A stretch of 64,000 nt of DNA from contig CALSFV010000280.1 of assembly GCA_943737045.1 (NCBI GenBank), positions 186,001 through 250,000 on the forward strand, read 5' to 3'. Positions 11,715 through 25,950 of the stretch are shown here, piece by piece. Each line of letters starts with the position of its first letter. Position 1 is the first letter of the stretch. The position numbers and the translations under genes are program-made. This DNA is from Parapristionchus giblindavisi (Eukaryota > Nematoda > Chromadorea > Rhabditida > Diplogasteridae). The notes under the pieces were generated by a model that searched no databases, was not told the DNA's origin, and saw nothing but the letters and a program-made list of their open reading frames with translations.

Positions 11715-12464
11715 TAATAAATTGGAAAAAGGAAATCTAAGAAACAGTTTTATAATTCATAAAACTGTTTCTTAGAAAGCGAATGAGCGAAGTTTTCGAC
11801 ACCTCGGCTCTGTTTGGCATTATAAGGATCAAAGATCAGATCAGAATGTTGTTGAAAGATCAGAATGTTGTCGTTAGGATAAAATTATTATTATTATTAT
11901 TATTATTATTTTAATTTAATAATTCAAGTTTTTTCTCCCATTGGTAGACAATCTCTTCATCTCTTTATTTCAGGCGCGAAAAAGTCAGTTACAAATGAAA
12001 TCTAAATTTACAAGTAAGACCGGAAGAATCAATCAATAAACCAACCGAATAAATCAATAAGTGAACGGAATCAATCGATAACTGATTGTGAGGAATGATT
12101 AATAAGGCAATGTACAAATGGATATATGAACATATTAGTTGATGGACGTTATTTTTACAAGATCATACAAGCGAATGAGTGAAATTTTGATCCCTCGACT
12201 CTGTTTGACAGAATAAGGATCAAAGATCAAAGATCAAATTTCATTTGCCAATTTCTGAAAAGAAAAGAAATTATTTTCAACAGTTTTATGATGCATTAAA
12301 CCGTTTCTTACAAAGCGAATGAGCGATATTTTTTATCCCTCTGCTCTGGTTGACAGAATAAAGATCAAAGATCAAAGATCAAAATTCATTTGTCAATTTC
12401 TCAATCTATACGTTTACTCGTGGTTAGTAGCGAATAGTCCCCAAGCTCGCACTCTCTCTATCCC

Positions 12465-12582
12465 GCTTACGACCATACCTCGTTGAGAACACGGCATCCC
12501 GTCCGATCTGCCAAGTTAAGCAACGGTGGGCCCAGTTAGTACTTGGATCGGAGACGGCTTGGGAATCCTGGGTGTTGTAAGC
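12465..12582 (+). rRNA. 5S: 5S rRNA gene, copy 9
   Basis: Consensus gene. It continues the exact 1485-bp register that begins at copy 8 and runs to copy 17. Confidence 0.98.
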
Positions 12583-13078
12583 ACTTTTGCATTTTTTTCA
12601 AAATATTTTTGACATTTTTTCCGATTTTTCAAGCCATATCCATATAACCTGTTGCTGTTTATGCTACTTTTGAAGCGAAACTAAAAATATCTAGGGCATG
12701 ATGGACAAATAACAGAGTTAGACACCTTTCTTATAGCATTTTCTGAGATTTATAACTCAAATACAGTACTTTCATTTGGGTGTTTGTTGCTACAGTAATT
12801 AGTATCTTGATCTGTCAATACATGTACACACCATCATAAGTTTATTGATTGTATCGGATTCTCGGAGTGATAAAAACGCAGAGATAAACTCGCGTGATTT
12901 CCATTCTTTTGTTGTAAATGAGGGACAAATTGAAATTGAATATATAATCACTTCTTGTCACATCACTACAACACCTACATATATAATTGACTGATTAGAG
13001 ATGACGAAAGGAGCGGCAACCAAACCCGTCTGACATGCGCCGCACAAACCAAATAGGCCACATCTGTCAGTAGGCAAC

Positions 13079-13199
13079 ACTATCTCTGGATCCTCTGCAA
13101 TTATCCGAGAAAATCTTTCGCCTTTTACTAAAGATTTCCGTGCAGAGGATCAAACTATGAGTATTACTCATTTTTTGGAATCCCCTCGAAAGAGCGGGA
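13079..13199 (+). ncRNA. U5: U5 snRNA gene, copy 9
   Basis: Consensus U5. Confidence 0.94.
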
Positions 13200-13949
13200 T
13201 AATAAATTGGAAAAAGGAAATCTAAGAAACAGTTTTATAATTCATAAAACTGTTTCTTAGAAAGCGAATGAGCGAAGTTTTCGACACCTCGGCTCTGTTT
13301 GGCATTATAAGGATCAAAGATCAGATCAGAATGTTGTTGAAAGATCAGAATGTTGTCGTTAGGATAAAATTATTATTATTATTATTATTATTATTTTAAT
13401 TTAATAATTCAAGTTTTTTCTCCCATTGGTAGACAATCTCTTCATCTCTTTATTTCAGGCGCGAAAAAGTCAGTTACAAATGAAATCTAAATTTACAAGT
13501 AAGACCGGAAGAATCAATCAATAAACCAACCGAATAAATCAATAAGTGAACGGAATCAATCGATAACTGATTGTGAGGAATGATTAATAAGGCAATGTAC
13601 AAATGGATATATGAACATATTAGTTGATGGACGTTATTTTTACAAGATCATACAAGCGAATGAGTGAAATTTTGATCCCTCGACTCTGTTTGACAGAATA
13701 AGGATCAAAGATCAAAGATCAAATTTCATTTGCCAATTTCTGAAAAGAAAAGAAATTATTTTCAACAGTTTTATGATGCATTAAACCGTTTCTTACAAAG
13801 CGAATGAGCGATATTTTTTATCCCTCTGCTCTGGTTGACAGAATAAAGATCAAAGATCAAAGATCAAAATTCATTTGTCAATTTCTCAATCTATACGTTT
13901 ACTCGTGGTTAGTAGCGAATAGTCCCCAAGCTCGCACTCTCTCTATCCC

Positions 13950-14067
13950 GCTTACGACCATACCTCGTTGAGAACACGGCATCCCGTCCGATCTGCCAAG
14001 TTAAGCAACGGTGGGCCCAGTTAGTACTTGGATCGGAGACGGCTTGGGAATCCTGGGTGTTGTAAGC
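13950..14067 (+). rRNA. 5S: 5S rRNA gene, copy 10
   Basis: Consensus gene. The 3' spacer has a private CAAATTATT instead of CAAAATATT. Confidence 0.98.
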
Positions 14068-14563
14068 ACTTTTGCATTTTTTTCAAATTATTTTTGACAT
14101 TTTTTCCGATTTTTCAAGCCATATCCATATAACCTGTTGCTGTTTATGCTACTTTTGAAGCGAAACTAAAAATATCTAGGGCATGATGGACAAATAACAG
14201 AGTTAGACACCTTTCTTATAGCATTTTCTGAGATTTATAACTCAAATACAGTACTTTCATTTGGGTGTTTGTTGCTACAGTAATTAGTATCTTGATCTGT
14301 CAATACATGTACACACCATCATAAGTTTATTGATTGTATCGGATTCTCGGAGTGATAAAAACGCAGAGATAAACTCGCGTGATTTCCATTCTTTTGTTGT
14401 AAATGAGGGACAAATTGAAATTGAATATATAATCACTTCTTGTCACATCACTACAACACCTACATATATAATTGACTGATTAGAGATGACGAAAGGAGCG
14501 GCAACCAAACCCGTCTGACATGCGCCGCACAAACCAAATAGGCCACATCTGTCAGTAGGCAAC

Positions 14564-14684
14564 ACTATCTCTGGATCCTCTGCAATTATCCGAGAAAATC
14601 TTTCGCCTTTTACTAAAGATTTCCGTGCAGAGGATCAAACTATGAGTATTACTCATTTTTTGGAATCCCCTCGAAAGAGCGGGA
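14564..14684 (+). ncRNA. U5: U5 snRNA gene, copy 10
   Basis: Consensus U5. Confidence 0.94.
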
Positions 14685-15434
14685 TAATAAATTGGAAAAA
14701 GGAAATCTAAGAAACAGTTTTATAATTCATAAAACTGTTTCTTAGAAAGCGAATGAGCGAAGTTTTCGACACCTCGGCTCTGTTTGGCATTATAAGGATC
14801 AAAGATCAGATCAGAATGTTGTTGAAAGATCAGAATGTTGTCGTTAGGATAAAATTATTATTATTATTATTATTATTATTTTAATTTAATAATTCAAGTT
14901 TTTTCTCCCATTGGTAGACAATCTCTTCATCTCTTTATTTCAGGCGCGAAAAAGTCAGTTACAAATGAAATCTAAATTTACAAGTAAGACCGGAAGAATC
15001 AATCAATAAACCAACCGAATAAATCAATAAGTGAACGGAATCAATCGATAACTGATTGTGAGGAATGATTAATAAGGCAATGTACAAATGGATATATGAA
15101 CATATTAGTTGATGGACGTTATTTTTACAAGATCATACAAGCGAATGAGTGAAATTTTGATCCCTCGACTCTGTTTGACAGAATAAGGATCAAAGATCAA
15201 AGATCAAATTTCATTTGCCAATTTCTGAAAAGAAAAGAAATTATTTTCAACAGTTTTATGATGCATTAAACCGTTTCTTACAAAGCGAATGAGCGATATT
15301 TTTTATCCCTCTGCTCTGGTTGACAGAATAAAGATCAAAGATCAAAGATCAAAATTCATTTGTCAATTTCTCAATCTATACGTTTACTCGTGGTTAGTAG
15401 CGAATAGTCCCCAAGCTCGCACTCTCTCTATCCC

Positions 15435-15552
15435 GCTTACGACCATACCTCGTTGAGAACACGGCATCCCGTCCGATCTGCCAAGTTAAGCAACGGTGGG
15501 CCCAGTTAGTACTTGGATCGGAGACGGCTTGGGAATCCTGGGTGTTGTAAGC
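15435..15552 (+). rRNA. 5S: 5S rRNA gene, copy 11
   Basis: Consensus gene. Confidence 0.98.
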
Positions 15553-16048
15553 ACTTTTGCATTTTTTTCAAAATATTTTTGACATTTTTTCCGATTTTTC
15601 AAGCCATATCCATATAACCTGTTGCTGTTTATGCTACTTTTGAAGCGAAACTAAAAATATCTAGGGCATGATGGACAAATAACAGAGTTAGACACCTTTC
15701 TTATAGCATTTTCTGAGATTTATAACTCAAATACAGTACTTTCATTTGGGTGTTTGTTGCTACAGTAATTAGTATCTTGATCTGTCAATACATGTACACA
15801 CCATCATAAGTTTATTGATTGTATCGGATTCTCGGAGTGATAAAAACGCAGAGATAAACTCGCGTGATTTCCATTCTTTTGTTGTAAATGAGGGACAAAT
15901 TGAAATTGAATATATAATCACTTCTTGTCACATCACTACAACACCTACATATATAATTGACTGATTAGAGATGACGAAAGGAGCGGCAACCAAACCCGTC
16001 TGACATGCGCCGCACAAACCAAATAGGCCACATCTGTCAGTAGGCAAC

Positions 16049-16169
16049 ACTATCTCTGGATCCTCTGCAATTATCCGAGAAAATCTTTCGCCTTTTACTA
16101 AAGATTTCCGTGCAGAGGATCAAACTATGAGTATTACTCATTTTTTGGAATCCCCTCGAAAGAGCGGGA
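16049..16169 (+). ncRNA. U5: U5 snRNA gene, copy 11
   Basis: Consensus U5. Confidence 0.94.
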
Positions 16170-16919
16170 TAATAAATTGGAAAAAGGAAATCTAAGAAAC
16201 AGTTTTATAATTCATAAAACTGTTTCTTAGAAAGCGAATGAGCGAAGTTTTCGACACCTCGGCTCTGTTTGGCATTATAAGGATCAAAGATCAGATCAGA
16301 ATGTTGTTGAAAGATCAGAATGTTGTCGTTAGGATAAAATTATTATTATTATTATTATTATTATTTTAATTTAATAATTCAAGTTTTTTCTCCCATTGGT
16401 AGACAATCTCTTCATCTCTTTATTTCAGGCGCGAAAAAGTCAGTTACAAATGAAATCTAAATTTACAAGTAAGACCGGAAGAATCAATCAATAAACCAAC
16501 CGAATAAATCAATAAGTGAACGGAATCAATCGATAACTGATTGTGAGGAATGATTAATAAGGCAATGTACAAATGGATATATGAACATATTAGTTGATGG
16601 ACGTTATTTTTACAAGATCATACAAGCGAATGAGTGAAATTTTGATCCCTCGACTCTGTTTGACAGAATAAGGATCAAAGATCAAAGATCAAATTTCATT
16701 TGCCAATTTCTGAAAAGAAAAGAAATTATTTTCAACAGTTTTATGATGCATTAAACCGTTTCTTACAAAGCGAATGAGCGATATTTTTTATCCCTCTGCT
16801 CTGGTTGACAGAATAAAGATCAAAGATCAAAGATCAAAATTCATTTGTCAATTTCTCAATCTATACGTTTACTCGTGGTTAGTAGCGAATAGTCCCCAAG
16901 CTCGCACTCTCTCTATCCC

Positions 16920-17037
16920 GCTTACGACCATACCTCGTTGAGAACACGGCATCCCGTCCGATCTGCCAAGTTAAGCAACGGTGGGCCCAGTTAGTACTTG
17001 GATCGGAGACGGCTTGGGAATCCTGGGTGTTGTAAGC
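16920..17037 (+). rRNA. 5S: 5S rRNA gene, copy 12
   Basis: Consensus gene. The spacer has a private G-to-T change at 17,221. Confidence 0.98.
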
Positions 17038-17533
17038 ACTTTTGCATTTTTTTCAAAATATTTTTGACATTTTTTCCGATTTTTCAAGCCATATCCATAT
17101 AACCTGTTGCTGTTTATGCTACTTTTGAAGCGAAACTAAAAATATCTAGGGCATGATGGACAAATAACAGAGTTAGACACCTTTCTTATAGCATTTTCTG
17201 AGATTTATAACTCAAATACATTACTTTCATTTGGGTGTTTGTTGCTACAGTAATTAGTATCTTGATCTGTCAATACATGTACACACCATCATAAGTTTAT
17301 TGATTGTATCGGATTCTCGGAGTGATAAAAACGCAGAGATAAACTCGCGTGATTTCCATTCTTTTGTTGTAAATGAGGGACAAATTGAAATTGAATATAT
17401 AATCACTTCTTGTCACATCACTACAACACCTACATATATAATTGACTGATTAGAGATGACGAAAGGAGCGGCAACCAAACCCGTCTGACATGCGCCGCAC
17501 AAACCAAATAGGCCACATCTGTCAGTAGGCAAC

Positions 17534-17654
17534 ACTATCTCTGGATCCTCTGCAATTATCCGAGAAAATCTTTCGCCTTTTACTAAAGATTTCCGTGCAG
17601 AGGATCAAACTATGAGTATTACTCATTTTTTGGAATCCCCTCGAAAGAGCGGGA
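17534..17654 (+). ncRNA. U5: U5 snRNA gene, copy 12
   Basis: Consensus U5. Confidence 0.94.
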
Positions 17655-18404
17655 TAATAAATTGGAAAAAGGAAATCTAAGAAACAGTTTTATAATTCAT
17701 AAAACTGTTTCTTAGAAAGCGAATGAGCGAAGTTTTCGACACCTCGGCTCTGTTTGGCATTATAAGGATCAAAGATCAGATCAGAATGTTGTTGAAAGAT
17801 CAGAATGTTGTCGTTAGGATAAAATTATTATTATTATTATTATTATTATTTTAATTTAATAATTCAAGTTTTTTCTCCCATTGGTAGACAATCTCTTCAT
17901 CTCTTTATTTCAGGCGCGAAAAAGTCAGTTACAAATGAAATCTAAATTTACAAGTAAGACCGGAAGAATCAATCAATAAACCAACCGAATAAATCAATAA
18001 GTGAACGGAATCAATCGATAACTGATTGTGAGGAATGATTAATAAGGCAATGTACAAATGGATATATGAACATATTAGTTGATGGACGTTATTTTTACAA
18101 GATCATACAAGCGAATGAGTGAAATTTTGATCCCTCGACTCTGTTTGACAGAATAAGGATCAAAGATCAAAGATCAAATTTCATTTGCCAATTTCTGAAA
18201 AGAAAAGAAATTATTTTCAACAGTTTTATGATGCATTAAACCGTTTCTTACAAAGCGAATGAGCGATATTTTTTATCCCTCTGCTCTGGTTGACAGAATA
18301 AAGATCAAAGATCAAAGATCAAAATTCATTTGTCAATTTCTCAATCTATACGTTTACTCGTGGTTAGTAGCGAATAGTCCCCAAGCTCGCACTCTCTCTA
18401 TCCC

Positions 18405-18522
18405 GCTTACGACCATACCTCGTTGAGAACACGGCATCCCGTCCGATCTGCCAAGTTAAGCAACGGTGGGCCCAGTTAGTACTTGGATCGGAGACGGCTT
18501 GGGAATCCTGGGTGTTGTAAGC
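18405..18522 (+). rRNA. 5S: 5S rRNA gene, copy 13
   Basis: Consensus gene. Confidence 0.98.
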
Positions 18523-19018
18523 ACTTTTGCATTTTTTTCAAAATATTTTTGACATTTTTTCCGATTTTTCAAGCCATATCCATATAACCTGTTGCTGTTT
18601 ATGCTACTTTTGAAGCGAAACTAAAAATATCTAGGGCATGATGGACAAATAACAGAGTTAGACACCTTTCTTATAGCATTTTCTGAGATTTATAACTCAA
18701 ATACAGTACTTTCATTTGGGTGTTTGTTGCTACAGTAATTAGTATCTTGATCTGTCAATACATGTACACACCATCATAAGTTTATTGATTGTATCGGATT
18801 CTCGGAGTGATAAAAACGCAGAGATAAACTCGCGTGATTTCCATTCTTTTGTTGTAAATGAGGGACAAATTGAAATTGAATATATAATCACTTCTTGTCA
18901 CATCACTACAACACCTACATATATAATTGACTGATTAGAGATGACGAAAGGAGCGGCAACCAAACCCGTCTGACATGCGCCGCACAAACCAAATAGGCCA
19001 CATCTGTCAGTAGGCAAC

Positions 19019-19139
19019 ACTATCTCTGGATCCTCTGCAATTATCCGAGAAAATCTTTCGCCTTTTACTAAAGATTTCCGTGCAGAGGATCAAACTATGA
19101 GTATTACTCATTTTTTGGAATCCCCTCGAAAGAGCGGGA
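19019..19139 (+). ncRNA. U5: U5 snRNA gene, copy 13
   Basis: Consensus U5. Confidence 0.94.
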
Positions 19140-19889
19140 TAATAAATTGGAAAAAGGAAATCTAAGAAACAGTTTTATAATTCATAAAACTGTTTCTTAG
19201 AAAGCGAATGAGCGAAGTTTTCGACACCTCGGCTCTGTTTGGCATTATAAGGATCAAAGATCAGATCAGAATGTTGTTGAAAGATCAGAATGTTGTCGTT
19301 AGGATAAAATTATTATTATTATTATTATTATTATTTTAATTTAATAATTCAAGTTTTTTCTCCCATTGGTAGACAATCTCTTCATCTCTTTATTTCAGGC
19401 GCGAAAAAGTCAGTTACAAATGAAATCTAAATTTACAAGTAAGACCGGAAGAATCAATCAATAAACCAACCGAATAAATCAATAAGTGAACGGAATCAAT
19501 CGATAACTGATTGTGAGGAATGATTAATAAGGCAATGTACAAATGGATATATGAACATATTAGTTGATGGACGTTATTTTTACAAGATCATACAAGCGAA
19601 TGAGTGAAATTTTGATCCCTCGACTCTGTTTGACAGAATAAGGATCAAAGATCAAAGATCAAATTTCATTTGCCAATTTCTGAAAAGAAAAGAAATTATT
19701 TTCAACAGTTTTATGATGCATTAAACCGTTTCTTACAAAGCGAATGAGCGATATTTTTTATCCCTCTGCTCTGGTTGACAGAATAAAGATCAAAGATCAA
19801 AGATCAAAATTCATTTGTCAATTTCTCAATCTATACGTTTACTCGTGGTTAGTAGCGAATAGTCCCCAAGCTCGCACTCTCTCTATCCC

Positions 19890-20007
19890 GCTTACGACCA
19901 TACCTCGTTGAGAACACGGCATCCCGTCCGATCTGCCAAGTTAAGCAACGGTGGGCCCAGTTAGTACTTGGATCGGAGACGGCTTGGGAATCCTGGGTGT
20001 TGTAAGC
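19890..20007 (+). rRNA. 5S: 5S rRNA gene, copy 14
   Basis: Consensus gene. Confidence 0.98.
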
Positions 20008-20503
20008 ACTTTTGCATTTTTTTCAAAATATTTTTGACATTTTTTCCGATTTTTCAAGCCATATCCATATAACCTGTTGCTGTTTATGCTACTTTTGAAG
20101 CGAAACTAAAAATATCTAGGGCATGATGGACAAATAACAGAGTTAGACACCTTTCTTATAGCATTTTCTGAGATTTATAACTCAAATACAGTACTTTCAT
20201 TTGGGTGTTTGTTGCTACAGTAATTAGTATCTTGATCTGTCAATACATGTACACACCATCATAAGTTTATTGATTGTATCGGATTCTCGGAGTGATAAAA
20301 ACGCAGAGATAAACTCGCGTGATTTCCATTCTTTTGTTGTAAATGAGGGACAAATTGAAATTGAATATATAATCACTTCTTGTCACATCACTACAACACC
20401 TACATATATAATTGACTGATTAGAGATGACGAAAGGAGCGGCAACCAAACCCGTCTGACATGCGCCGCACAAACCAAATAGGCCACATCTGTCAGTAGGC
20501 AAC

Positions 20504-20624
20504 ACTATCTCTGGATCCTCTGCAATTATCCGAGAAAATCTTTCGCCTTTTACTAAAGATTTCCGTGCAGAGGATCAAACTATGAGTATTACTCATTTTT
20601 TGGAATCCCCTCGAAAGAGCGGGA
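20504..20624 (+). ncRNA. U5: U5 snRNA gene, copy 14
   Basis: Consensus U5. Confidence 0.94.
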
Positions 20625-21374
20625 TAATAAATTGGAAAAAGGAAATCTAAGAAACAGTTTTATAATTCATAAAACTGTTTCTTAGAAAGCGAATGAGCGA
20701 AGTTTTCGACACCTCGGCTCTGTTTGGCATTATAAGGATCAAAGATCAGATCAGAATGTTGTTGAAAGATCAGAATGTTGTCGTTAGGATAAAATTATTA
20801 TTATTATTATTATTATTATTTTAATTTAATAATTCAAGTTTTTTCTCCCATTGGTAGACAATCTCTTCATCTCTTTATTTCAGGCGCGAAAAAGTCAGTT
20901 ACAAATGAAATCTAAATTTACAAGTAAGACCGGAAGAATCAATCAATAAACCAACCGAATAAATCAATAAGTGAACGGAATCAATCGATAACTGATTGTG
21001 AGGAATGATTAATAAGGCAATGTACAAATGGATATATGAACATATTAGTTGATGGACGTTATTTTTACAAGATCATACAAGCGAATGAGTGAAATTTTGA
21101 TCCCTCGACTCTGTTTGACAGAATAAGGATCAAAGATCAAAGATCAAATTTCATTTGCCAATTTCTGAAAAGAAAAGAAATTATTTTCAACAGTTTTATG
21201 ATGCATTAAACCGTTTCTTACAAAGCGAATGAGCGATATTTTTTATCCCTCTGCTCTGGTTGACAGAATAAAGATCAAAGATCAAAGATCAAAATTCATT
21301 TGTCAATTTCTCAATCTATACGTTTACTCGTGGTTAGTAGCGAATAGTCCCCAAGCTCGCACTCTCTCTATCCC

Positions 21375-21492
21375 GCTTACGACCATACCTCGTTGAGAAC
21401 ACGGCATCCCGTCCGATCTGCCAAGTTAAGCAACGGTGGGCCCAGTTAGTACTTGGATCGGAGACGGCTTGGGAATCCTGGGTGTTGTAAGC
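21375..21492 (+). rRNA. 5S: 5S rRNA gene, copy 15
   Basis: Consensus gene. Confidence 0.98.
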
Positions 21493-21988
21493 ACTTTTGC
21501 ATTTTTTTCAAAATATTTTTGACATTTTTTCCGATTTTTCAAGCCATATCCATATAACCTGTTGCTGTTTATGCTACTTTTGAAGCGAAACTAAAAATAT
21601 CTAGGGCATGATGGACAAATAACAGAGTTAGACACCTTTCTTATAGCATTTTCTGAGATTTATAACTCAAATACAGTACTTTCATTTGGGTGTTTGTTGC
21701 TACAGTAATTAGTATCTTGATCTGTCAATACATGTACACACCATCATAAGTTTATTGATTGTATCGGATTCTCGGAGTGATAAAAACGCAGAGATAAACT
21801 CGCGTGATTTCCATTCTTTTGTTGTAAATGAGGGACAAATTGAAATTGAATATATAATCACTTCTTGTCACATCACTACAACACCTACATATATAATTGA
21901 CTGATTAGAGATGACGAAAGGAGCGGCAACCAAACCCGTCTGACATGCGCCGCACAAACCAAATAGGCCACATCTGTCAGTAGGCAAC

Positions 21989-22109
21989 ACTATCTCTGGA
22001 TCCTCTGCAATTATCCGAGAAAATCTTTCGCCTTTTACTAAAGATTTCCGTGCAGAGGATCAAACTATGAGTATTACTCATTTTTTGGAATCCCCTCGAA
22101 AGAGCGGGA
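21989..22109 (+). ncRNA. U5: U5 snRNA gene, copy 15
   Basis: Consensus U5. Confidence 0.94.
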
Positions 22110-22859
22110 TAATAAATTGGAAAAAGGAAATCTAAGAAACAGTTTTATAATTCATAAAACTGTTTCTTAGAAAGCGAATGAGCGAAGTTTTCGACACCTC
22201 GGCTCTGTTTGGCATTATAAGGATCAAAGATCAGATCAGAATGTTGTTGAAAGATCAGAATGTTGTCGTTAGGATAAAATTATTATTATTATTATTATTA
22301 TTATTTTAATTTAATAATTCAAGTTTTTTCTCCCATTGGTAGACAATCTCTTCATCTCTTTATTTCAGGCGCGAAAAAGTCAGTTACAAATGAAATCTAA
22401 ATTTACAAGTAAGACCGGAAGAATCAATCAATAAACCAACCGAATAAATCAATAAGTGAACGGAATCAATCGATAACTGATTGTGAGGAATGATTAATAA
22501 GGCAATGTACAAATGGATATATGAACATATTAGTTGATGGACGTTATTTTTACAAGATCATACAAGCGAATGAGTGAAATTTTGATCCCTCGACTCTGTT
22601 TGACAGAATAAGGATCAAAGATCAAAGATCAAATTTCATTTGCCAATTTCTGAAAAGAAAAGAAATTATTTTCAACAGTTTTATGATGCATTAAACCGTT
22701 TCTTACAAAGCGAATGAGCGATATTTTTTATCCCTCTGCTCTGGTTGACAGAATAAAGATCAAAGATCAAAGATCAAAATTCATTTGTCAATTTCTCAAT
22801 CTATACGTTTACTCGTGGTTAGTAGCGAATAGTCCCCAAGCTCGCACTCTCTCTATCCC

Positions 22860-22977
22860 GCTTACGACCATACCTCGTTGAGAACACGGCATCCCGTCCG
22901 ATCTGCCAAGTTAAGCAACGGTGGGCCCAGTTAGTACTTGGATCGGAGACGGCTTGGGAATCCTGGGTGTTGTAAGC
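22860..22977 (+). rRNA. 5S: 5S rRNA gene, copy 16
   Basis: Consensus gene. Confidence 0.98.
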
Positions 22978-23473
22978 ACTTTTGCATTTTTTTCAAAATA
23001 TTTTTGACATTTTTTCCGATTTTTCAAGCCATATCCATATAACCTGTTGCTGTTTATGCTACTTTTGAAGCGAAACTAAAAATATCTAGGGCATGATGGA
23101 CAAATAACAGAGTTAGACACCTTTCTTATAGCATTTTCTGAGATTTATAACTCAAATACAGTACTTTCATTTGGGTGTTTGTTGCTACAGTAATTAGTAT
23201 CTTGATCTGTCAATACATGTACACACCATCATAAGTTTATTGATTGTATCGGATTCTCGGAGTGATAAAAACGCAGAGATAAACTCGCGTGATTTCCATT
23301 CTTTTGTTGTAAATGAGGGACAAATTGAAATTGAATATATAATCACTTCTTGTCACATCACTACAACACCTACATATATAATTGACTGATTAGAGATGAC
23401 GAAAGGAGCGGCAACCAAACCCGTCTGACATGCGCCGCACAAACCAAATAGGCCACATCTGTCAGTAGGCAAC

Positions 23474-23594
23474 ACTATCTCTGGATCCTCTGCAATTATC
23501 CGAGAAAATCTTTCGCCTTTTACTAAAGATTTCCGTGCAGAGGATCAAACTATGAGTATTACTCATTTTTTGGAATCCCCTCGAAAGAGCGGGA
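23474..23594 (+). ncRNA. U5: U5 snRNA gene, copy 16
   Basis: Consensus U5. Confidence 0.94.
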
Positions 23595-24344
23595 TAATAA
23601 ATTGGAAAAAGGAAATCTAAGAAACAGTTTTATAATTCATAAAACTGTTTCTTAGAAAGCGAATGAGCGAAGTTTTCGACACCTCGGCTCTGTTTGGCAT
23701 TATAAGGATCAAAGATCAGATCAGAATGTTGTTGAAAGATCAGAATGTTGTCGTTAGGATAAAATTATTATTATTATTATTATTATTATTTTAATTTAAT
23801 AATTCAAGTTTTTTCTCCCATTGGTAGACAATCTCTTCATCTCTTTATTTCAGGCGCGAAAAAGTCAGTTACAAATGAAATCTAAATTTACAAGTAAGAC
23901 CGGAAGAATCAATCAATAAACCAACCGAATAAATCAATAAGTGAACGGAATCAATCGATAACTGATTGTGAGGAATGATTAATAAGGCAATGTACAAATG
24001 GATATATGAACATATTAGTTGATGGACGTTATTTTTACAAGATCATACAAGCGAATGAGTGAAATTTTGATCCCTCGACTCTGTTTGACAGAATAAGGAT
24101 CAAAGATCAAAGATCAAATTTCATTTGCCAATTTCTGAAAAGAAAAGAAATTATTTTCAACAGTTTTATGATGCATTAAACCGTTTCTTACAAAGCGAAT
24201 GAGCGATATTTTTTATCCCTCTGCTCTGGTTGACAGAATAAAGATCAAAGATCAAAGATCAAAATTCATTTGTCAATTTCTCAATCTATACGTTTACTCG
24301 TGGTTAGTAGCGAATAGTCCCCAAGCTCGCACTCTCTCTATCCC

Positions 24345-24462
24345 GCTTACGACCATACCTCGTTGAGAACACGGCATCCCGTCCGATCTGCCAAGTTAAG
24401 CAACGGTGGGCCCAGTTAGTACTTGGATCGGAGACGGCTTGGGAATCCTGGGTGTTGTAAGC
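24345..24462 (+). rRNA. 5S: 5S rRNA gene, copy 17
   Basis: Consensus gene. The terminator region has a private A-to-T change that lengthens the T-run (GCTTTTTTTTC). Confidence 0.98.
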
Positions 24463-24958
24463 ACTTTTGCTTTTTTTTCAAAATATTTTTGACATTTTTT
24501 CCGATTTTTCAAGCCATATCCATATAACCTGTTGCTGTTTATGCTACTTTTGAAGCGAAACTAAAAATATCTAGGGCATGATGGACAAATAACAGAGTTA
24601 GACACCTTTCTTATAGCATTTTCTGAGATTTATAACTCAAATACAGTACTTTCATTTGGGTGTTTGTTGCTACAGTAATTAGTATCTTGATCTGTCAATA
24701 CATGTACACACCATCATAAGTTTATTGATTGTATCGGATTCTCGGAGTGATAAAAACGCAGAGATAAACTCGCGTGATTTCCATTCTTTTGTTGTAAATG
24801 AGGGACAAATTGAAATTGAATATATAATCACTTCTTGTCACATCACTACAACACCTACATATATAATTGACTGATTAGAGATGACGAAAGGAGCGGCAAC
24901 CAAACCCGTCTGACATGCGCCGCACAAACCAAATAGGCCACATCTGTCAGTAGGCAAC

Positions 24959-25079
24959 ACTATCTCTGGATCCTCTGCAATTATCCGAGAAAATCTTTCG
25001 CCTTTTACTAAAGATTTCCGTGCAGAGGATCAAACTATGAGTATTACTCATTTTTTGGAATCCCCTCGAAAGAGCGGGA
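24959..25079 (+). ncRNA. U5: U5 snRNA gene, copy 17
   Basis: Consensus U5. Confidence 0.94.
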
Positions 25080-25832
25080 TAATAAATTGGAAAAAGGAAA
25101 TCTAAGAAACAGTTTTATAATTCATAAAACTGTTTCTTAGAAAGCGAATGAGCGAAGTTTTCGACACCTCGGCTCTGTTTGGCATTATAAGGATCAAAGA
25201 TCAGATCAGAATGTTGTTGAAAGATCAGAATGTTGTCGTTAGGATAAAATTATTATTATTATTATTATTATTATTATTTTAATTTAATAATTCAAGTTTT
25301 TTCTCCCATTGGTAGACAATCTCTTCATCTCTTTATTTCAGGCGCGAAAAAGTCAGTTACAAATGAAATCTAAATTTACAAGTAAGACCGGAAGAATCAA
25401 TCAATAAACCAACCGAATAAATCAATAAGTGAACGGAATCAATCGATAACTGATTGTGAGGAATGATTAATAAGGCAATGTACAAATGGATATATGAACA
25501 TATTAGTTGATGGACGTTATTTTTACAAGATCATACAAGCGAATGAGTGAAATTTTGATCCCTCGACTCTGTTTGACAGAATAAGGATCAAAGATCAAAG
25601 ATCAAATTTCGTTTGCCAATTTCTGAAAAGAAAAGAAATTATTTTCAACAGTTTTATGATGCATTAAACCGTTTCTTACAAAGCGAATGAGCGATATTTT
25701 TTATCCCTCTGCTCTGGTTGACAGAATAAAGATCAAAGATCAAAGATCAAAATTCATTTGTCAATTTCTCAATCTATACGTTTACTCGTGGTTAGTAGCG
25801 AATAGTCCCCAAGCTCGCACTCTCTCTATCCC

Positions 25833-25950
25833 GCTTACGACCATACCTCGTTGAGAACACGGCATCCCGTCCGATCTGCCAAGTTAAGCAACGGTGGGAC
25901 AAGTTAGTACTTGGATCGGAGACGGCTTGGGAATCCTGGGTGTTGTAAGC
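25833..25950 (+). rRNA. 5S: 5S rRNA gene, copy 18 (variant)
   Basis: Two changes, C67A and C69A, give GGTGGGACAAG in the intermediate element of the internal promoter. The same pair is in copy 19. Transcription may be weaker, but the gene is otherwise intact. Confidence 0.95.
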
